Source: Nitrosopumilaceae archaeon (lineage in GTDB: Archaea; Thermoproteota; Nitrososphaeria; Nitrososphaerales; Nitrosopumilaceae). Taken from it: a stretch of 64,000 nucleotides of DNA. This document shows, piece after piece, positions 17,321 through 26,279 of this stretch. Under the pieces are notes generated by a model. The model worked only from the letters and a program-made list of their open reading frames with translations, had not been told where the DNA came from and did not search any database. The first letter of the stretch is position 1, and the number at the start of each line of letters is the position of its first letter. The position numbers and the translations under genes are program-made. The DNA lies in contig JASHNR010000001.1 of assembly GCA_030041535.1 (NCBI GenBank), positions 38,109 to 102,108 of the forward strand. Direction: 5' to 3'.

Positions 17321-17781
17321 ATTTTTGTCCTAGCATACAAATCAAGAAATGCGTCCACATCTATTGGTTCTTCCATGATTTCAGATATTTGTTCTATCTT
17401 GGTTACTATGGAAAAACACTGTTTCTTGAAACTATCTTCGTTAAATCTCATCACAGTTATCTGTTTTGGGATGTCGACAAATTTGTTCTCCAAGTCAGTG
17501 TTTGTCAAAAGTATGAGATTCAATCCCTTTCCTTGTGCATATCCTATCCCCTGATTAATCGCACTCGAGTTTATGATCTCTGCATCGGTGATGAGAATTA
17601 GGCATATGCTAGAACGCACTATTTCTTTAAATTCTGAGGATATGAAATTACCTTGTAATTCACTATAAACTAACTGTGTCTTGAATCCTTTTTCTTCAAG
17701 TATGGATTTTAAAACACACGCATATGTCTCATAGTCTGTTTTATTGTAACCTATTGAAACTTTGAATCTTGGATGTATCAT
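17317..17781 (-). CDS. TIR-like domain protein lacking the catalytic Glu
   Basis: A 154-residue protein with the flavodoxin-like order of TIR domains: FKVSIGYNKTDYETYACVLK, a strand FKTQLVY, FKEIVRSSICLILITDAE, and SSAINQGIGYAQGKGLNLIL. In NAD-cleaving TIR proteins the segment resembles NQEIGYA; here Gly replaces Glu, so it is probably a binding or adaptor version. It starts at the ATG just after the TFB stop and is in the TFB operon. A nucleoside deoxyribosyltransferase-like fold is the alternative. Confidence 0.55.
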   Translation of the reverse strand: MIHPRFKVSIGYNKTDYETYACVLKSILEEKGFKTQLVYSELQGNFISSEFKEIVRSSICLILITDAEIINSSAINQGIGYAQGKGLNLILLTNTDLENKFVDIPKQITVMRFNEDSFKKQCFSIVTKIEQISEIMEEPIDVDAFLDLYARTKI

Positions 17782-17782
17782 T

Positions 17783-18805
17783 TTATGGTTCACTACGATC
17801 CAATTTTCTTGATCTTTGTAAAAAATGCTGAGGACCTTTATTCATTACATCTGTCAAATGATAACGCGCGACATGATGTTTGCCTTTTTTCTTTTTTATT
17901 TCTGTATGTGATGACATGGCAAGTACTTTGTAGCTATTTCGTAGGGTTACTTCGGTTACATGAGACGCTCTTGCAATATTCTTCTGAGTCATTCTAACGC
18001 CGTTTATCACGCAGGATAAGTATATAGCTGCAGCTGCTACCCCTTTTGGGGCCTTTCCTATTCTAATTCCGTCTTCTACTGCGTCATTGAGAATAAGTAT
18101 CGCATTTCGTTTGATTTTTTCACTGACCTCAATATTGCTTGCTATGTGTGCTATGTATCTTATTGGATCTGCTATTGGCATATTTAGATCGAGTTCGAAG
18201 ATAAGTAACCTGTAGCATTTAGCAAGTTCTCTTTTTTGTATTCCTGTTGCCGACGAAATATCTTTCAAAGTTCTCGGAATTCCGCCATCTCTACAAGCAG
18301 CATATACTGAAGCCCCCAGTAAGATTGCTATGGAACGTCCTTTTACAAGGCCTCTTGCAAGAGCTTTTCTATAGATGTGCGCTGATTTTTCTACTATGTT
18401 ATCGGGTAGAGTTATTTTATCTTTTATTCTAGCAAGTTCAGAAAAAGCGATTCTGAGATTTTTTTCAATCAATATTCCACTTATGTTACTTCTGTTATCT
18501 AATTTCTTTAGCTGTATCATCATTGTCTTCATAAAAGGAGATAAAGGCCTTCCAAATGCATCTCTGTACGCAGGATTGATTATTGTTGTTAATCCCTTGT
18601 CTGATCTTGCAAGTGATTGTGCCATGCCACCTGTTTGTTCCCCGTCCTTTGAAAACCCTCTCGCGTTTACCTCGTCTATTCTCTGTTCTAATACTAGGCC
18701 ACATCTGCCACAAATAACTTCTCCAAGCACGGTGTCTGTAAATATTGATTCTTTAAGGCATCTAGGACACTGATTCTGCTTTGTGTTGCTTATATTGCGT
18801 TGCAT
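17783..18805 (-). CDS. tfb: Transcription initiation factor IIB (TFB), first copy
   Basis: A 340-residue TFB. The N-terminal zinc ribbon is CPRCLKE...CGRCG (about 13-36), followed by a B-reader segment and two cyclin-like repeats (about 110-310, with GRSIAILLGASVYAACRDGG and GVRMTQKNIARASHVTEVTL). It recruits RNA polymerase to TBP-bound promoters. It is about 30 residues longer than usual because of a basic tail. It lies in an operon with a roadblock-like protein, a TIR-like protein and a RAM protein behind leader copy B. Confidence 0.92.
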   Translation of the reverse strand: MQRNISNTKQNQCPRCLKESIFTDTVLGEVICGRCGLVLEQRIDEVNARGFSKDGEQTGGMAQSLARSDKGLTTIINPAYRDAFGRPLSPFMKTMMIQLKKLDNRSNISGILIEKNLRIAFSELARIKDKITLPDNIVEKSAHIYRKALARGLVKGRSIAILLGASVYAACRDGGIPRTLKDISSATGIQKRELAKCYRLLIFELDLNMPIADPIRYIAHIASNIEVSEKIKRNAILILNDAVEDGIRIGKAPKGVAAAAIYLSCVINGVRMTQKNIARASHVTEVTLRNSYKVLAMSSHTEIKKKKGKHHVARYHLTDVMNKGPQHFLQRSRKLDRSEP

Positions 18806-18807
18806 TT

Positions 18808-19209
18808 TTATCTAGCCCTCTGGCTGAATTCAGCTTTTAAAAGACGCATTATCAAAAACGCAACTTTTAACACATCACTTCTCTTTTCTATGTAAATGTA
18901 CAATATTTCCTTATCCAAAGGAAAGATCATTGTTATTATTGGGCCATAAGATATAGTGAAATCTTGTGGCCCAATATGACGATCGTGTTCTCTTCTCATC
19001 CTCACTCCTAATGCTATTTCCATTAGCAATACTTCATCTTGTAGCCCCAACCAACGCGTGTCTGTTTTGTTTTTTTTACTTTGAGCAAGTAATTTTCCCT
19101 TGTCATCAATTATTCCAACAAACACTATATTGGAATCTAAGTTAAGGACTCTATCACAAACAGATTCTAATGCATCAGTTTGTATAGTCATGTTCTGATT
19201 CCTTACCAT
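18808..19209 (-). CDS. Roadblock/LC7-like small protein (DUF6659-type)
   Basis: A 133-residue alpha-beta protein: an N-terminal helix, then IVFVGIIDDKGKLLAQSKKN, and later FTISYGPIITMIFPLDKEIL, the strand pattern of roadblock/profilin-like domains. It resembles a family frequent in ammonia-oxidising archaea; the DUF number is from memory. The ATG at 19209 is inside the end of the 54-codon leader ORF, so translation of the two is probably coupled; an in-frame ATG at 19191 is the alternative. TFB follows two bases after its stop. Confidence 0.7.
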   Translation of the reverse strand: MVRNQNMTIQTDALESVCDRVLNLDSNIVFVGIIDDKGKLLAQSKKNKTDTRWLGLQDEVLLMEIALGVRMRREHDRHIGPQDFTISYGPIITMIFPLDKEILYIYIEKRSDVLKVAFLIMRLLKAEFSQRAR

Positions 19210-19339
19210 TTAATTGAGCATTAGAACGGGGGTGGAGTCGTACAATGTTAGATGACTCTGGATCTCTTTGTATGTTTGCCCAGTTTATTGTGGGAATATA
19301 TCCCTGAGTATACTCCGCATTTTTCTCTTTGTTTGTCAT
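19175..19339 (-). CDS. 54-residue leader ORF after copy B
   Basis: The ATG lies three bases after hairpin P4 of leader copy B. The 54-residue product is hydrophilic and Asn/Lys-rich at the start (MTNKEKNAEYTQGY) with no recognisable domain. It ends 32 bases inside the following gene. The same arrangement of a leader followed by a short ORF overlapping the next start occurs after copies C, E and F, though the peptides differ in sequence. It may serve translational coupling more than encode a functional protein. Confidence 0.6.
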   Translation of the reverse strand: MTNKEKNAEYTQGYIPTINWANIQRDPESSNIVRLHPRSNAQLNGKESEHDYTN

Positions 19340-19342
19340 TTT

Positions 19343-19424
19343 GTCTACCTTTTATTTTGGTAGACATTATTAGCATCATTTGATGCGGTTTAGAATTTTT
19401 TATTTCAAGGCTAATGCCATAGCC
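19343..19424 (-). promoter_or_regulatory. Four-hairpin leader RNA element, copy B
   Basis: Read on the minus strand, P1 is GGCTATGGCATTAGCC (19424-19409), followed by the weak P2, TAAACC, P3 GCATCAAATGATGC, TAATAAT, and P4 GTCTACC/GGTAGAC with a nine-base loop. A TATA-like AATAAAAGG is at 19446-19454. Its first 75 bases equal copy A exactly, and both share the loop TGGCAT. It precedes the leader ORF, roadblock-like, TFB, TIR-like and RAM genes. Confidence 0.8.
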
Positions 19425-19510
19425 TACTTAATATGCGACTATCCGCCTTTTATTCTTTTTTAAAATACTAATTGTGGACTGGTCAAGAAATTGAACATAC
19501 ATAAAAAACC

Positions 19511-19523
19511 GAGATATATAAAA
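19511..19523 (+). promoter_or_regulatory. TATA box of the universal stress protein gene
   Basis: GATATATAAAAC lies about 40 bases before the ATG at 19560, divergent from the leader copy B promoter. The 19340-19559 gap holds only these two promoters and copy B. Confidence 0.45.
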
Positions 19524-19559
19524 CATCTAAATCATAGAGCAGCTATTTGTATTTGAAGA

Positions 19560-19976
19560 ATGCCTATACAAAAAATACTGGTGGGTTATGATGGTACAGA
19601 ATCATCTGAACATGCATTAGAATTTTCTATCGACATTGTCAAACAGCATGATGCAAAGTTGTATCTGGCATTTGTTGTCAATGAACCAACTGGAATGTCA
19701 GGCCCTGTACCGGATGAAGTGTATCAATCTCTAGTAAATATAGGGCAGAAGACTTTGTCTAACGCGGTTCAACAAGTAAAAAAGCAATTTATTAAATATG
19801 AAACTTGCCTGGAGACAGGTAATCCGGGTCAAAAATTATTGGCATTAGCAGATAAAATTAAACCGGATTTGGTAGTATTTGGTGCCATCCAGCATTCCTC
19901 GTCCGAAAAAGCACTTGGTACAACATCTTCTTATTTTTTAAAATCTGGAAGGCATCCGCTTCTTCTAGTGCCATAG
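19560..19976 (+). CDS. Universal stress protein (UspA family)
   Basis: A 138-residue single Usp domain, beginning KILVGYDGTESSEHALEFSI. The C-terminal nucleotide loop reads FGAIQHSSSEKALGTTSSYF and differs from the usual G-x2-G-x9-G-(S/T), so ATP binding may be weak or absent. Usp proteins are stress-linked and often dimeric. It is monocistronic, converging on the complex I-like operon. Confidence 0.88.
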   Translation: MPIQKILVGYDGTESSEHALEFSIDIVKQHDAKLYLAFVVNEPTGMSGPVPDEVYQSLVNIGQKTLSNAVQQVKKQFIKYETCLETGNPGQKLLALADKIKPDLVVFGAIQHSSSEKALGTTSSYFLKSGRHPLLLVP

Positions 19977-19978
19977 AT

Positions 19979-22018
19979 TTACATGATGATAAAGAAAGTG
20001 TACAACAGAACAAAAATGAATGCTGCCATAATGTATATGAGGTAAACGAAAATCTTACCAGGCATGACTTTTCTGGCAGTGTGGTATGACAGAGATAGCG
20101 TAAATTTTGTCAGTATGTCGTAGAATTTTTTAAAGACATCTAAAACTTCTACTTCAACGATGTATTCTTCAGGTGACAAAATGACTGGCCTACGTGTAGC
20201 GCCAACTTGGATGATCCTCTCCTTCGTTCTGAATAGGAAACTTAACATTATTCTAATTGGTGTGCTGTAACCAAACGAATTATACAACTCAAATGTATCA
20301 TTTGGCTGGTTCTGGCCACTAAACCAACCATGCGTTCTCCTCACTTTCCATTTTGTGCCCCATCTTGTTATGATAAATGGTATTACAAGTAAGCCTGTCA
20401 TAAAAACAGCTACAAATGTTGGAGAAAATCCGCCAAACGGTTTTCCTGATAAAATAACAAAATATGCCGGAATTCCTAAGAGCCCAGTGACAAACGTATC
20501 AAATGTTTTTTCCTGTAAAATCTGATTCGTACTGCTTGAGGCAAGGAAAAACACCCCTGGTGCCATTACTCCTATGCCAACCACAAGAAACAAGAAATAG
20601 TAAAAACTTGTTCGTATCGATAACATTTGCTGAAAGACATTTTTGATTTTCAAATCTGTCGTTCCAGACCATAAAATACCAAATCCATATGCTTTAGTCA
20701 TTGCAATAATTATTATGCCAGCAGCCAATGCTGTTATGGCTCCAGTTATGGTTCCAATTATCTGGCTAGTAACATCTCCAAATCTGAATGATTGAAACAA
20801 TGCTTCTAGAATCATCCACTCTGATACAAATCCCGCAAGTGGGGGTACAGCTGCCAACGAGAACACTGTAATGATTCCGGACAGGTAGGAGCCTCTTCTC
20901 TCATCCTTGGAAATGGGAACTTGATTATTAAGATCAAAACTTCCCTTAACCTTGCTTATCCAACCCATGATTAAGAATAATGACGCCTTGGATATAGAAT
21001 GCGAAAATGCATGATACAGTGCAGCTACTAAGGCAAAACCCCCAAGTAATGTAAGATGATAATAAGATGATAAAAGATAGACACCAATGGCTACTATGAT
21101 CAAACCATTATTTTCTATAGTGCTGTATGCCGGTAATCCTTTATTGTGCTCTGATACCGATGCAAATAAAGCGCCCAACAGAGTCGAAATTCCTCCGATG
21201 GCAAGTGTAATCCAACCCCACCACAGTTCTGATTGACCAAGATGAGTTAAGACATTGATATATCCGTAAACGCCCATCAGAGTCAAAGTAGCTGAAAGAA
21301 TGGCTGACGCATTAGATGGTGCGTTTGAGTGAGCAATGGGTAACCATTCGCTCATATGAAATGGCGCAATGCCCATCTTTAATCCAAATCCTACTAGTGC
21401 AGCGACAAAAACCCATGAAGCGGTAATCCCACTAACATGAATTGTTGATATTGAAAGAAAGTCAAAACTCCCAAAAGATGAAAACATTCCTCCAAAGGCT
21501 AACATGATAAATACTGTACTTGCCTCTCCAAACCCTAAAAAGAGAAACGCGGCTCTTCGGATGACGTCTGGTTTGCCTTTTCCCATGAGAATCATGAAAA
21601 AAGAAGTTATGGTCATTGATTCCCATCCTACCAGAAATGAGACTGCATCTCCGGCCAAAATTATGACAACCATGGATAACATTGTAAGAACAAGCAGAGA
21701 TGCTAACCCCCTTGGATAATCGTCATATCTTAAAGAGTACAAGCATGTTCCAAGCCAGACAAGGCAGCAAATAAGCAAGAAATAGGCATTAAAAGAAGAT
21801 AATGAAAATTCAAATGTACTATGTTGCGTTACTTTCCAAAATGTCAGATCTATTGGAGTGGTGTTTGCCAAAAGCATCCAAAATGCTAAGATGATTCCAA
21901 AAGATGAGCCTATTATTCCAAGTGTGTAGCATGTTTTTTTAGAAATATATCCAATTACAGAAGCAGAAGCAAATGAAGCAAAGATTCCAATAATGGTAAC
22001 AGTCTGTATTATGTCCAT
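19979..22018 (-). CDS. Complex I/Hyf-type antiporter-like subunit (NuoL/HyfB)
   Basis: A 679-residue protein with about 16 membrane helices, the last gene of the operon. The channel residues of the family are present: Glu in LVGWESMTITSFFMI, the AHSNAPSNASAIL helix, and Lys in FSHSISKASLFLI. It should form a proton (or sodium) path driven by electron transfer in the hydrophilic arm. The C-terminal extension after residue 560 ends in another hydrophobic helix, as in NuoL/HyfB proteins. Confidence 0.85.
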   Translation of the reverse strand: MDIIQTVTIIGIFASFASASVIGYISKKTCYTLGIIGSSFGIILAFWMLLANTTPIDLTFWKVTQHSTFEFSLSSFNAYFLLICCLVWLGTCLYSLRYDDYPRGLASLLVLTMLSMVVIILAGDAVSFLVGWESMTITSFFMILMGKGKPDVIRRAAFLFLGFGEASTVFIMLAFGGMFSSFGSFDFLSISTIHVSGITASWVFVAALVGFGLKMGIAPFHMSEWLPIAHSNAPSNASAILSATLTLMGVYGYINVLTHLGQSELWWGWITLAIGGISTLLGALFASVSEHNKGLPAYSTIENNGLIIVAIGVYLLSSYYHLTLLGGFALVAALYHAFSHSISKASLFLIMGWISKVKGSFDLNNQVPISKDERRGSYLSGIITVFSLAAVPPLAGFVSEWMILEALFQSFRFGDVTSQIIGTITGAITALAAGIIIIAMTKAYGFGILWSGTTDLKIKNVFQQMLSIRTSFYYFLFLVVGIGVMAPGVFFLASSSTNQILQEKTFDTFVTGLLGIPAYFVILSGKPFGGFSPTFVAVFMTGLLVIPFIITRWGTKWKVRRTHGWFSGQNQPNDTFELYNSFGYSTPIRIMLSFLFRTKERIIQVGATRRPVILSPEEYIVEVEVLDVFKKFYDILTKFTLSLSYHTARKVMPGKIFVYLIYIMAAFIFVLLYTFFIIM

Positions 22019-22798
22019 CTAGAGGCCACCTTTTGATCCTGGTATTCTCTCATCCTTTTCAATTTTGTTCATGCATAGAAGCAAGCCCTGTAGGATCTGA
22101 ATTGGTGAAGGCGGACACCCAGGAACTGTTACATCGACAGGTATTACTTTATCAATGGACGAGACAAAACTTTCAGTCTCCTTAAAGATTCCGCCACTTA
22201 TGGCGCATGCACCGATTGATATTACGAGCTTGGGTTCTGGCATGCTGTCGTAGGTTTGTTTTAAGACATCTACCATAGCTTTGTTAAGCGCGCCAACTAC
22301 AACAAGTACATCTGCGTGTTTTGGTGAATTTGTGAAAAAAATACCTAATCTGGTAAGATCATAATATGGATTGGAAAGATTGAGAACTTCCAAATTACAC
22401 GCATTACAAGAGCCTACATCTATCATTAAAATATGAAAGGATTTTCTAAAGATGTTTGTCTTTTTACTGAATATCCCAGCTACTTCTTTTCTTATTAGTT
22501 CATTTTGAGAAATTTTTGCCTGTAGTGATTTATGTCTATCTTCAGGGTTATCATCGAAGATAAAACCTGCATCAGAACAACGTCTGCAGTATATGCATCT
22601 TCCAAGGTCCAATGAATTAGTGTTATTTTCTATTGCATCGGTTGGACATGTTTCTTGTCCTTGAATCCAGTTTGATTCTGGTGCTGCAAAGGGTGGAACA
22701 GATCGAGCTGGAATCTCTTCTTCGGTCGGCTTTTTTTTGGGGTACTTTGTAGTCAGTATCCCATTTTTGATTCCATGTAAAATCCAGAATTTAACCAA
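22019..22798 (-). CDS. Ferredoxin-fused small subunit (NuoI/HyfH plus NuoB/HyfI)
   Basis: A 259-residue fusion. Residues 40-85 keep one [4Fe-4S] cluster (ETCPTDAI plus GRCIYCRRC), the other cluster of a two-cluster ferredoxin being lost. Residues 110-240 are a NuoB/HyfI domain with all four ligands of the proximal cluster: GSCNAC, IGACAISGG and PGCPPSP. It passes electrons to the quinone or catalytic site. It begins 13 bases after the large-subunit gene ends and is immediately followed by the NuoL-like gene. Confidence 0.85.
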   Translation of the reverse strand: MVKFWILHGIKNGILTTKYPKKKPTEEEIPARSVPPFAAPESNWIQGQETCPTDAIENNTNSLDLGRCIYCRRCSDAGFIFDDNPEDRHKSLQAKISQNELIRKEVAGIFSKKTNIFRKSFHILMIDVGSCNACNLEVLNLSNPYYDLTRLGIFFTNSPKHADVLVVVGALNKAMVDVLKQTYDSMPEPKLVISIGACAISGGIFKETESFVSSIDKVIPVDVTVPGCPPSPIQILQGLLLCMNKIEKDERIPGSKGGL

Positions 22799-22810
22799 TT
22801 CTTGTACACC

Positions 22811-24154
22811 CTATCTATCCGAATCAGCATACGATAATCCGAAACTCTCGTACGCAAATTGAAAGTCAGTAAATACATTTCCTTCAAGACTCTTGGCAAA
22901 TGGTAGCCAGTTGACAAGTGAGGGAGGTCTAATATGTAAAAATTTGATATAGCCTTCTTTATCAAGTTGAACCACTTGTATGAGATCTCCACTGGGACTT
23001 TCTATTCTGCAAAATGAAAAGTTATCTTGCATGTAATTTAACCCATTGTCAGACGTTTTATCTGACATCGTCTCATCTGAGGGCATTCTGTCTAAAAGCT
23101 GTTCTAGCATGAGCATACTTGACTGAATTTCTCTGATTCGCACCATTGTTCTTGACATCGTGTCTTCCTCGTCTTCGGTCTCAATCTCAACAAAAATGTC
23201 ATTGTATGGCTCAATTGGGTATGTAATCCTGTCATCCCAATCAATTGCAGAAGCTCTTGCAGATGGGCCTACAGCTCCTAGCTTTAGTGCATCCAAGTGT
23301 GGTAATCTGGCAGTATTTTGCAGCCTGTCCAAAAATATTCTAGATGAAAGAAAGTATGTGACAAGATGAGAAAAATCACGAGTTATGTTCTTGATATCGT
23401 TTACAAGATCCTTTCTTCTGTCTTTAGTGAAGTGATTTTGGTAAACAGATCCAATTCGATTAAAGCCAAATAGATATCTGTGGCCGAAATATTTTGCATT
23501 GATCCTAAGAACTCTTTCTTTTAACACATTTGCCTCCGCGGCAGCTACGTTTTGTGTAGCCGTTTCTGATAATCGGGCAAAAACGTGTAAATGATTGTAA
23601 ATTCTTTCCAGTTCTATTGCAACTGCTCTCATCCATCTTGATCTTGAGGAAACTTGCAAGCCCAGTATGTTCTCAATGGTAGTTACAAAACAAGTGGAAT
23701 ATGAAGCAGAAAAATTCCCTGCCGACCTTTCAACTAAAAGTAAGGCATCTTCAGGTTTCATGCCTATTGCTTTATGTTCAACGCCTCTTTTCTTGAAATT
23801 AATCTGTGGAACGACTTTTACAATGCGTTCTCCATACGTTATTAGTTTAAATCCTCCAGCTTCTGTAACTCCGGCACTAACTGGACCATAGGAAAAGGAA
23901 AAAACTCCATATCCCTCAACCTTGCTACCTGTGTCTAGGTTAATTTGAGCTCCTGTTTTTTCCTCTGATTTTAGAAGAATATCTGCCTCTTCACTAAGTT
24001 TGGAAGGAACTGTGCTCAAAATTGTTCGTTTCTTCTCGATGTCTGAGAGCAACGCCAATGTTCTGCCTTCTATCTCAAATATGGCTGAGATCTGAATACT
24101 GTCGCTACTCTCTGCAACATCCTTTCGTTCTATAAAACTAGGAATCAATCCCAT
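22811..24154 (-). CDS. NuoCD/HyfG-like large subunit without Ni ligands
   Basis: A 447-residue protein with an N-terminal NuoC-like domain and a NuoD/hydrogenase large-subunit domain. NiFe hydrogenases have CxxC in an R-x-CGxC context and a C-terminal DPCxxC. Here the first site reads ERSAGNFSASYS and the C-terminus ends ESFGLSYADSDR, so all four cysteines are gone. It therefore cannot hold a NiFe centre and should work like complex I NuoCD, reducing a quinone or similar acceptor. Confidence 0.82.
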   Translation of the reverse strand: MGLIPSFIERKDVAESSDSIQISAIFEIEGRTLALLSDIEKKRTILSTVPSKLSEEADILLKSEEKTGAQINLDTGSKVEGYGVFSFSYGPVSAGVTEAGGFKLITYGERIVKVVPQINFKKRGVEHKAIGMKPEDALLLVERSAGNFSASYSTCFVTTIENILGLQVSSRSRWMRAVAIELERIYNHLHVFARLSETATQNVAAAEANVLKERVLRINAKYFGHRYLFGFNRIGSVYQNHFTKDRRKDLVNDIKNITRDFSHLVTYFLSSRIFLDRLQNTARLPHLDALKLGAVGPSARASAIDWDDRITYPIEPYNDIFVEIETEDEEDTMSRTMVRIREIQSSMLMLEQLLDRMPSDETMSDKTSDNGLNYMQDNFSFCRIESPSGDLIQVVQLDKEGYIKFLHIRPPSLVNWLPFAKSLEGNVFTDFQFAYESFGLSYADSDR

Positions 24155-24162
24155 TCCACATC

Positions 24163-25620
24163 CTATTTCATTCCTGTGACGGCATCAAGAAATACTGGTA
24201 ACATGTATATTCCAATTATCAATGATATAGTAAGATTTACAAAAGGAATTAAAACAGAAATAAAATTTTCTTTATTGGTCGGTGTTAATCTCACATCTTT
24301 ACTGATAGACAATGAAGAATTCGCTGATGCATTTGTTTCATCTTCCTTTGACTGTTGACCAAAAATCATTGAAATTGTTTGTCTATTCAAACCTATGAAC
24401 GCATACATGTAGACAATTGCCAGTATTGCAGCTAAAATAAAATTCTGTGCTATTATAGCTTGTGTGAGAATCATAAATTCGCCAAGAAAGACTCCGAAGG
24501 GAGGTGCACCAGTTACAGAAAAACAAGACAGTGTAAAAAGATAGGAGGTTGTTTTGAGTTTATTTATGACCCCTTGTGCATCTTGCATCTTTGTACTGTC
24601 ATAAGCAACAGCTATGTTTCCTGATGAATAGAAGGCGGCTGATTTTGCAAAGGCATGTGATACTATCTGAACAATGGCTCCGAGTGTACCTATTCCACCT
24701 AATGCAAATCCGACTAGAATTATTCCCATGTTCTCCATGCTGGAATAGGCCAGCATTCTCTTGTAGTTTCGCTGATATCCCATTATTATTGCAGCAATTA
24801 GAGCAGTCAAAACACCAAACCCAATTACCAAATTCTGCAAGTCAGCAAATGTCTGACTGCCTTGCAAAAGGACAAACGTCCTCATAAATGCATAAAGTGA
24901 AGTTGGTAGGAGGACTGCAGAGAACAAAGCACTAACAGGAGATGGTGCTTCACTATGTGCGTCTGGGAGCCAGGTGTGCATGGGTACTATGCCAGCTTTT
25001 GTGCCATATCCAACCAGGGCAAAGCCTACCGCCATGGACATTATCATGAAATTATTGATAGGTTGGTGCAACAATGTGCTGAACTCCAGAGTTCCTTGTG
25101 AGGTAGATACGAAGATCACAGACAAAAGGGAGATGACAAGGCCAGCTGATACAATCAAAGTGTATCTCCATGCTGCCTCTACACTGGTTTTTTTCCTTTC
25201 AAGTGCAACCAGCAAGGCGCTGGTAATGGTGGTAGCCTCTACTGCAAGCCAAACAAATCCCAAGTCATTTACAGTTATTGCAAGGAGCATAGTAAATGCA
25301 AAGAGATTGACCAAGCAATAGTACCATCGAAATCTGATGAATGGTTCTTTTATTTTTCTTATGTAAAAAACTGAGTATGATGTAGATGTCAGAAAGATTG
25401 ACGATACTGTTATTGCCATTATCCTAGTTAGACTGTCTGCATAAAAGTAGCCAAAAGTACCAGAAATTCCTAAAACTAACAAAACAAGTGATGTTACAAC
25501 AGTAACAACTGCCGCAGACAGTGAGGCAATTATCTCTACTCCTTGTTTTGGTAACAGAGAAATCAATGATCCTGTTACTGGAGCTCCAAGTAAAATGAAG
25601 AAGATGATTTCTGGCTCCAT
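24163..25620 (-). CDS. Complex I/Hyf antiporter-like subunit (NuoN/HyfF)
   Basis: A 485-residue membrane protein with about 13-14 helices. Key features are Glu in FVWLAVEATTITSALL, PMHTWLPDAHSEAPSPVSAL, and Lys in SHAFAKSAAFYSSGNIA. These are the proton-channel residues of Mrp/NuoN/HyfF proteins. Its start overlaps the HyfE-like stop by one base. Confidence 0.87.
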   Translation of the reverse strand: MEPEIIFFILLGAPVTGSLISLLPKQGVEIIASLSAAVVTVVTSLVLLVLGISGTFGYFYADSLTRIMAITVSSIFLTSTSYSVFYIRKIKEPFIRFRWYYCLVNLFAFTMLLAITVNDLGFVWLAVEATTITSALLVALERKKTSVEAAWRYTLIVSAGLVISLLSVIFVSTSQGTLEFSTLLHQPINNFMIMSMAVGFALVGYGTKAGIVPMHTWLPDAHSEAPSPVSALFSAVLLPTSLYAFMRTFVLLQGSQTFADLQNLVIGFGVLTALIAAIIMGYQRNYKRMLAYSSMENMGIILVGFALGGIGTLGAIVQIVSHAFAKSAAFYSSGNIAVAYDSTKMQDAQGVINKLKTTSYLFTLSCFSVTGAPPFGVFLGEFMILTQAIIAQNFILAAILAIVYMYAFIGLNRQTISMIFGQQSKEDETNASANSSLSISKDVRLTPTNKENFISVLIPFVNLTISLIIGIYMLPVFLDAVTGMK

Positions 25621-26279
25621 TACCCGCTCAACTGTTCCAAATCTGAAGGCTCTAATGTTTTAAAGACGTCTCTTTGTGCAGAAAGAATTACTCCTATTAC
25701 TACTACTCCAAAAACATCAAGTACGACAGCAAATTCTGTAAGGATCTGGATTCCAGGCGCAATTAAAGCACCAGCATATAGTATTGCATTTTCTTCTTGG
25801 ATGTAACCACACATTTGTGTGAGAGAATTTTTTCTTGTTATGATTAAAAGAAAACCAAGTAAGAGTAGAATAAAAGTAATTGCTACCTGTGGATCAGGAA
25901 AATAGGAAGCAAGGACAGATCTGAACATGGCGTACCCAATTATTATGACAATAATTCCTGATAACACAAGCGATGGGGTTTTTTGACTACTCCCAGTTTC
26001 TCTTAGTTTGTGTTTAAAACGCCGTACTTGGTATCGCATAAAGAGTGGAAAAACTACACCACGCATAACCCCTGTTATTATTGCAAGATAGAGTAGATTC
26101 AAATCTCCAGTGTGTAAGAATAAAATTACAATTAGTACTGTAATTATCAAAGACTGGATTGATATGGCTCGTATTGTTGGATCTACAAATGACTGACCCT
26201 GCATATACAAGCTTGTTAATATTGTAGAGATTCCAAGAAACCCAACAATTTCGTCATAAAATGGAATCACAAATGTCAA
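25620..26279 (-). CDS. HyfE-like membrane subunit
   Basis: A 219-residue protein with about six to seven helices and few loops, matching the length and place of HyfE of hydrogenase-4-type complexes (equivalent to NuoK plus additional helices). A conserved acidic residue lies in CGYIQEENAILYAGALIAPG. It starts inside the end of the NuoH-like gene (four-base overlap), confirming one operon. Confidence 0.8.
   Translation of the reverse strand: MTFVIPFYDEIVGFLGISTILTSLYMQGQSFVDPTIRAISIQSLIITVLIVILFLHTGDLNLLYLAIITGVMRGVVFPLFMRYQVRRFKHKLRETGSSQKTPSLVLSGIIVIIIGYAMFRSVLASYFPDPQVAITFILLLLGFLLIITRKNSLTQMCGYIQEENAILYAGALIAPGIQILTEFAVVLDVFGVVVIGVILSAQRDVFKTLEPSDLEQLSG

Noticed and set aside
24163-25620. 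Mrp-type sodium/proton antiporter operon
   Set aside because: The neighbouring NuoH, NuoCD and NuoB/ferredoxin genes show a complex I/Hyf-like electron-transfer complex, not an Mrp antiporter.
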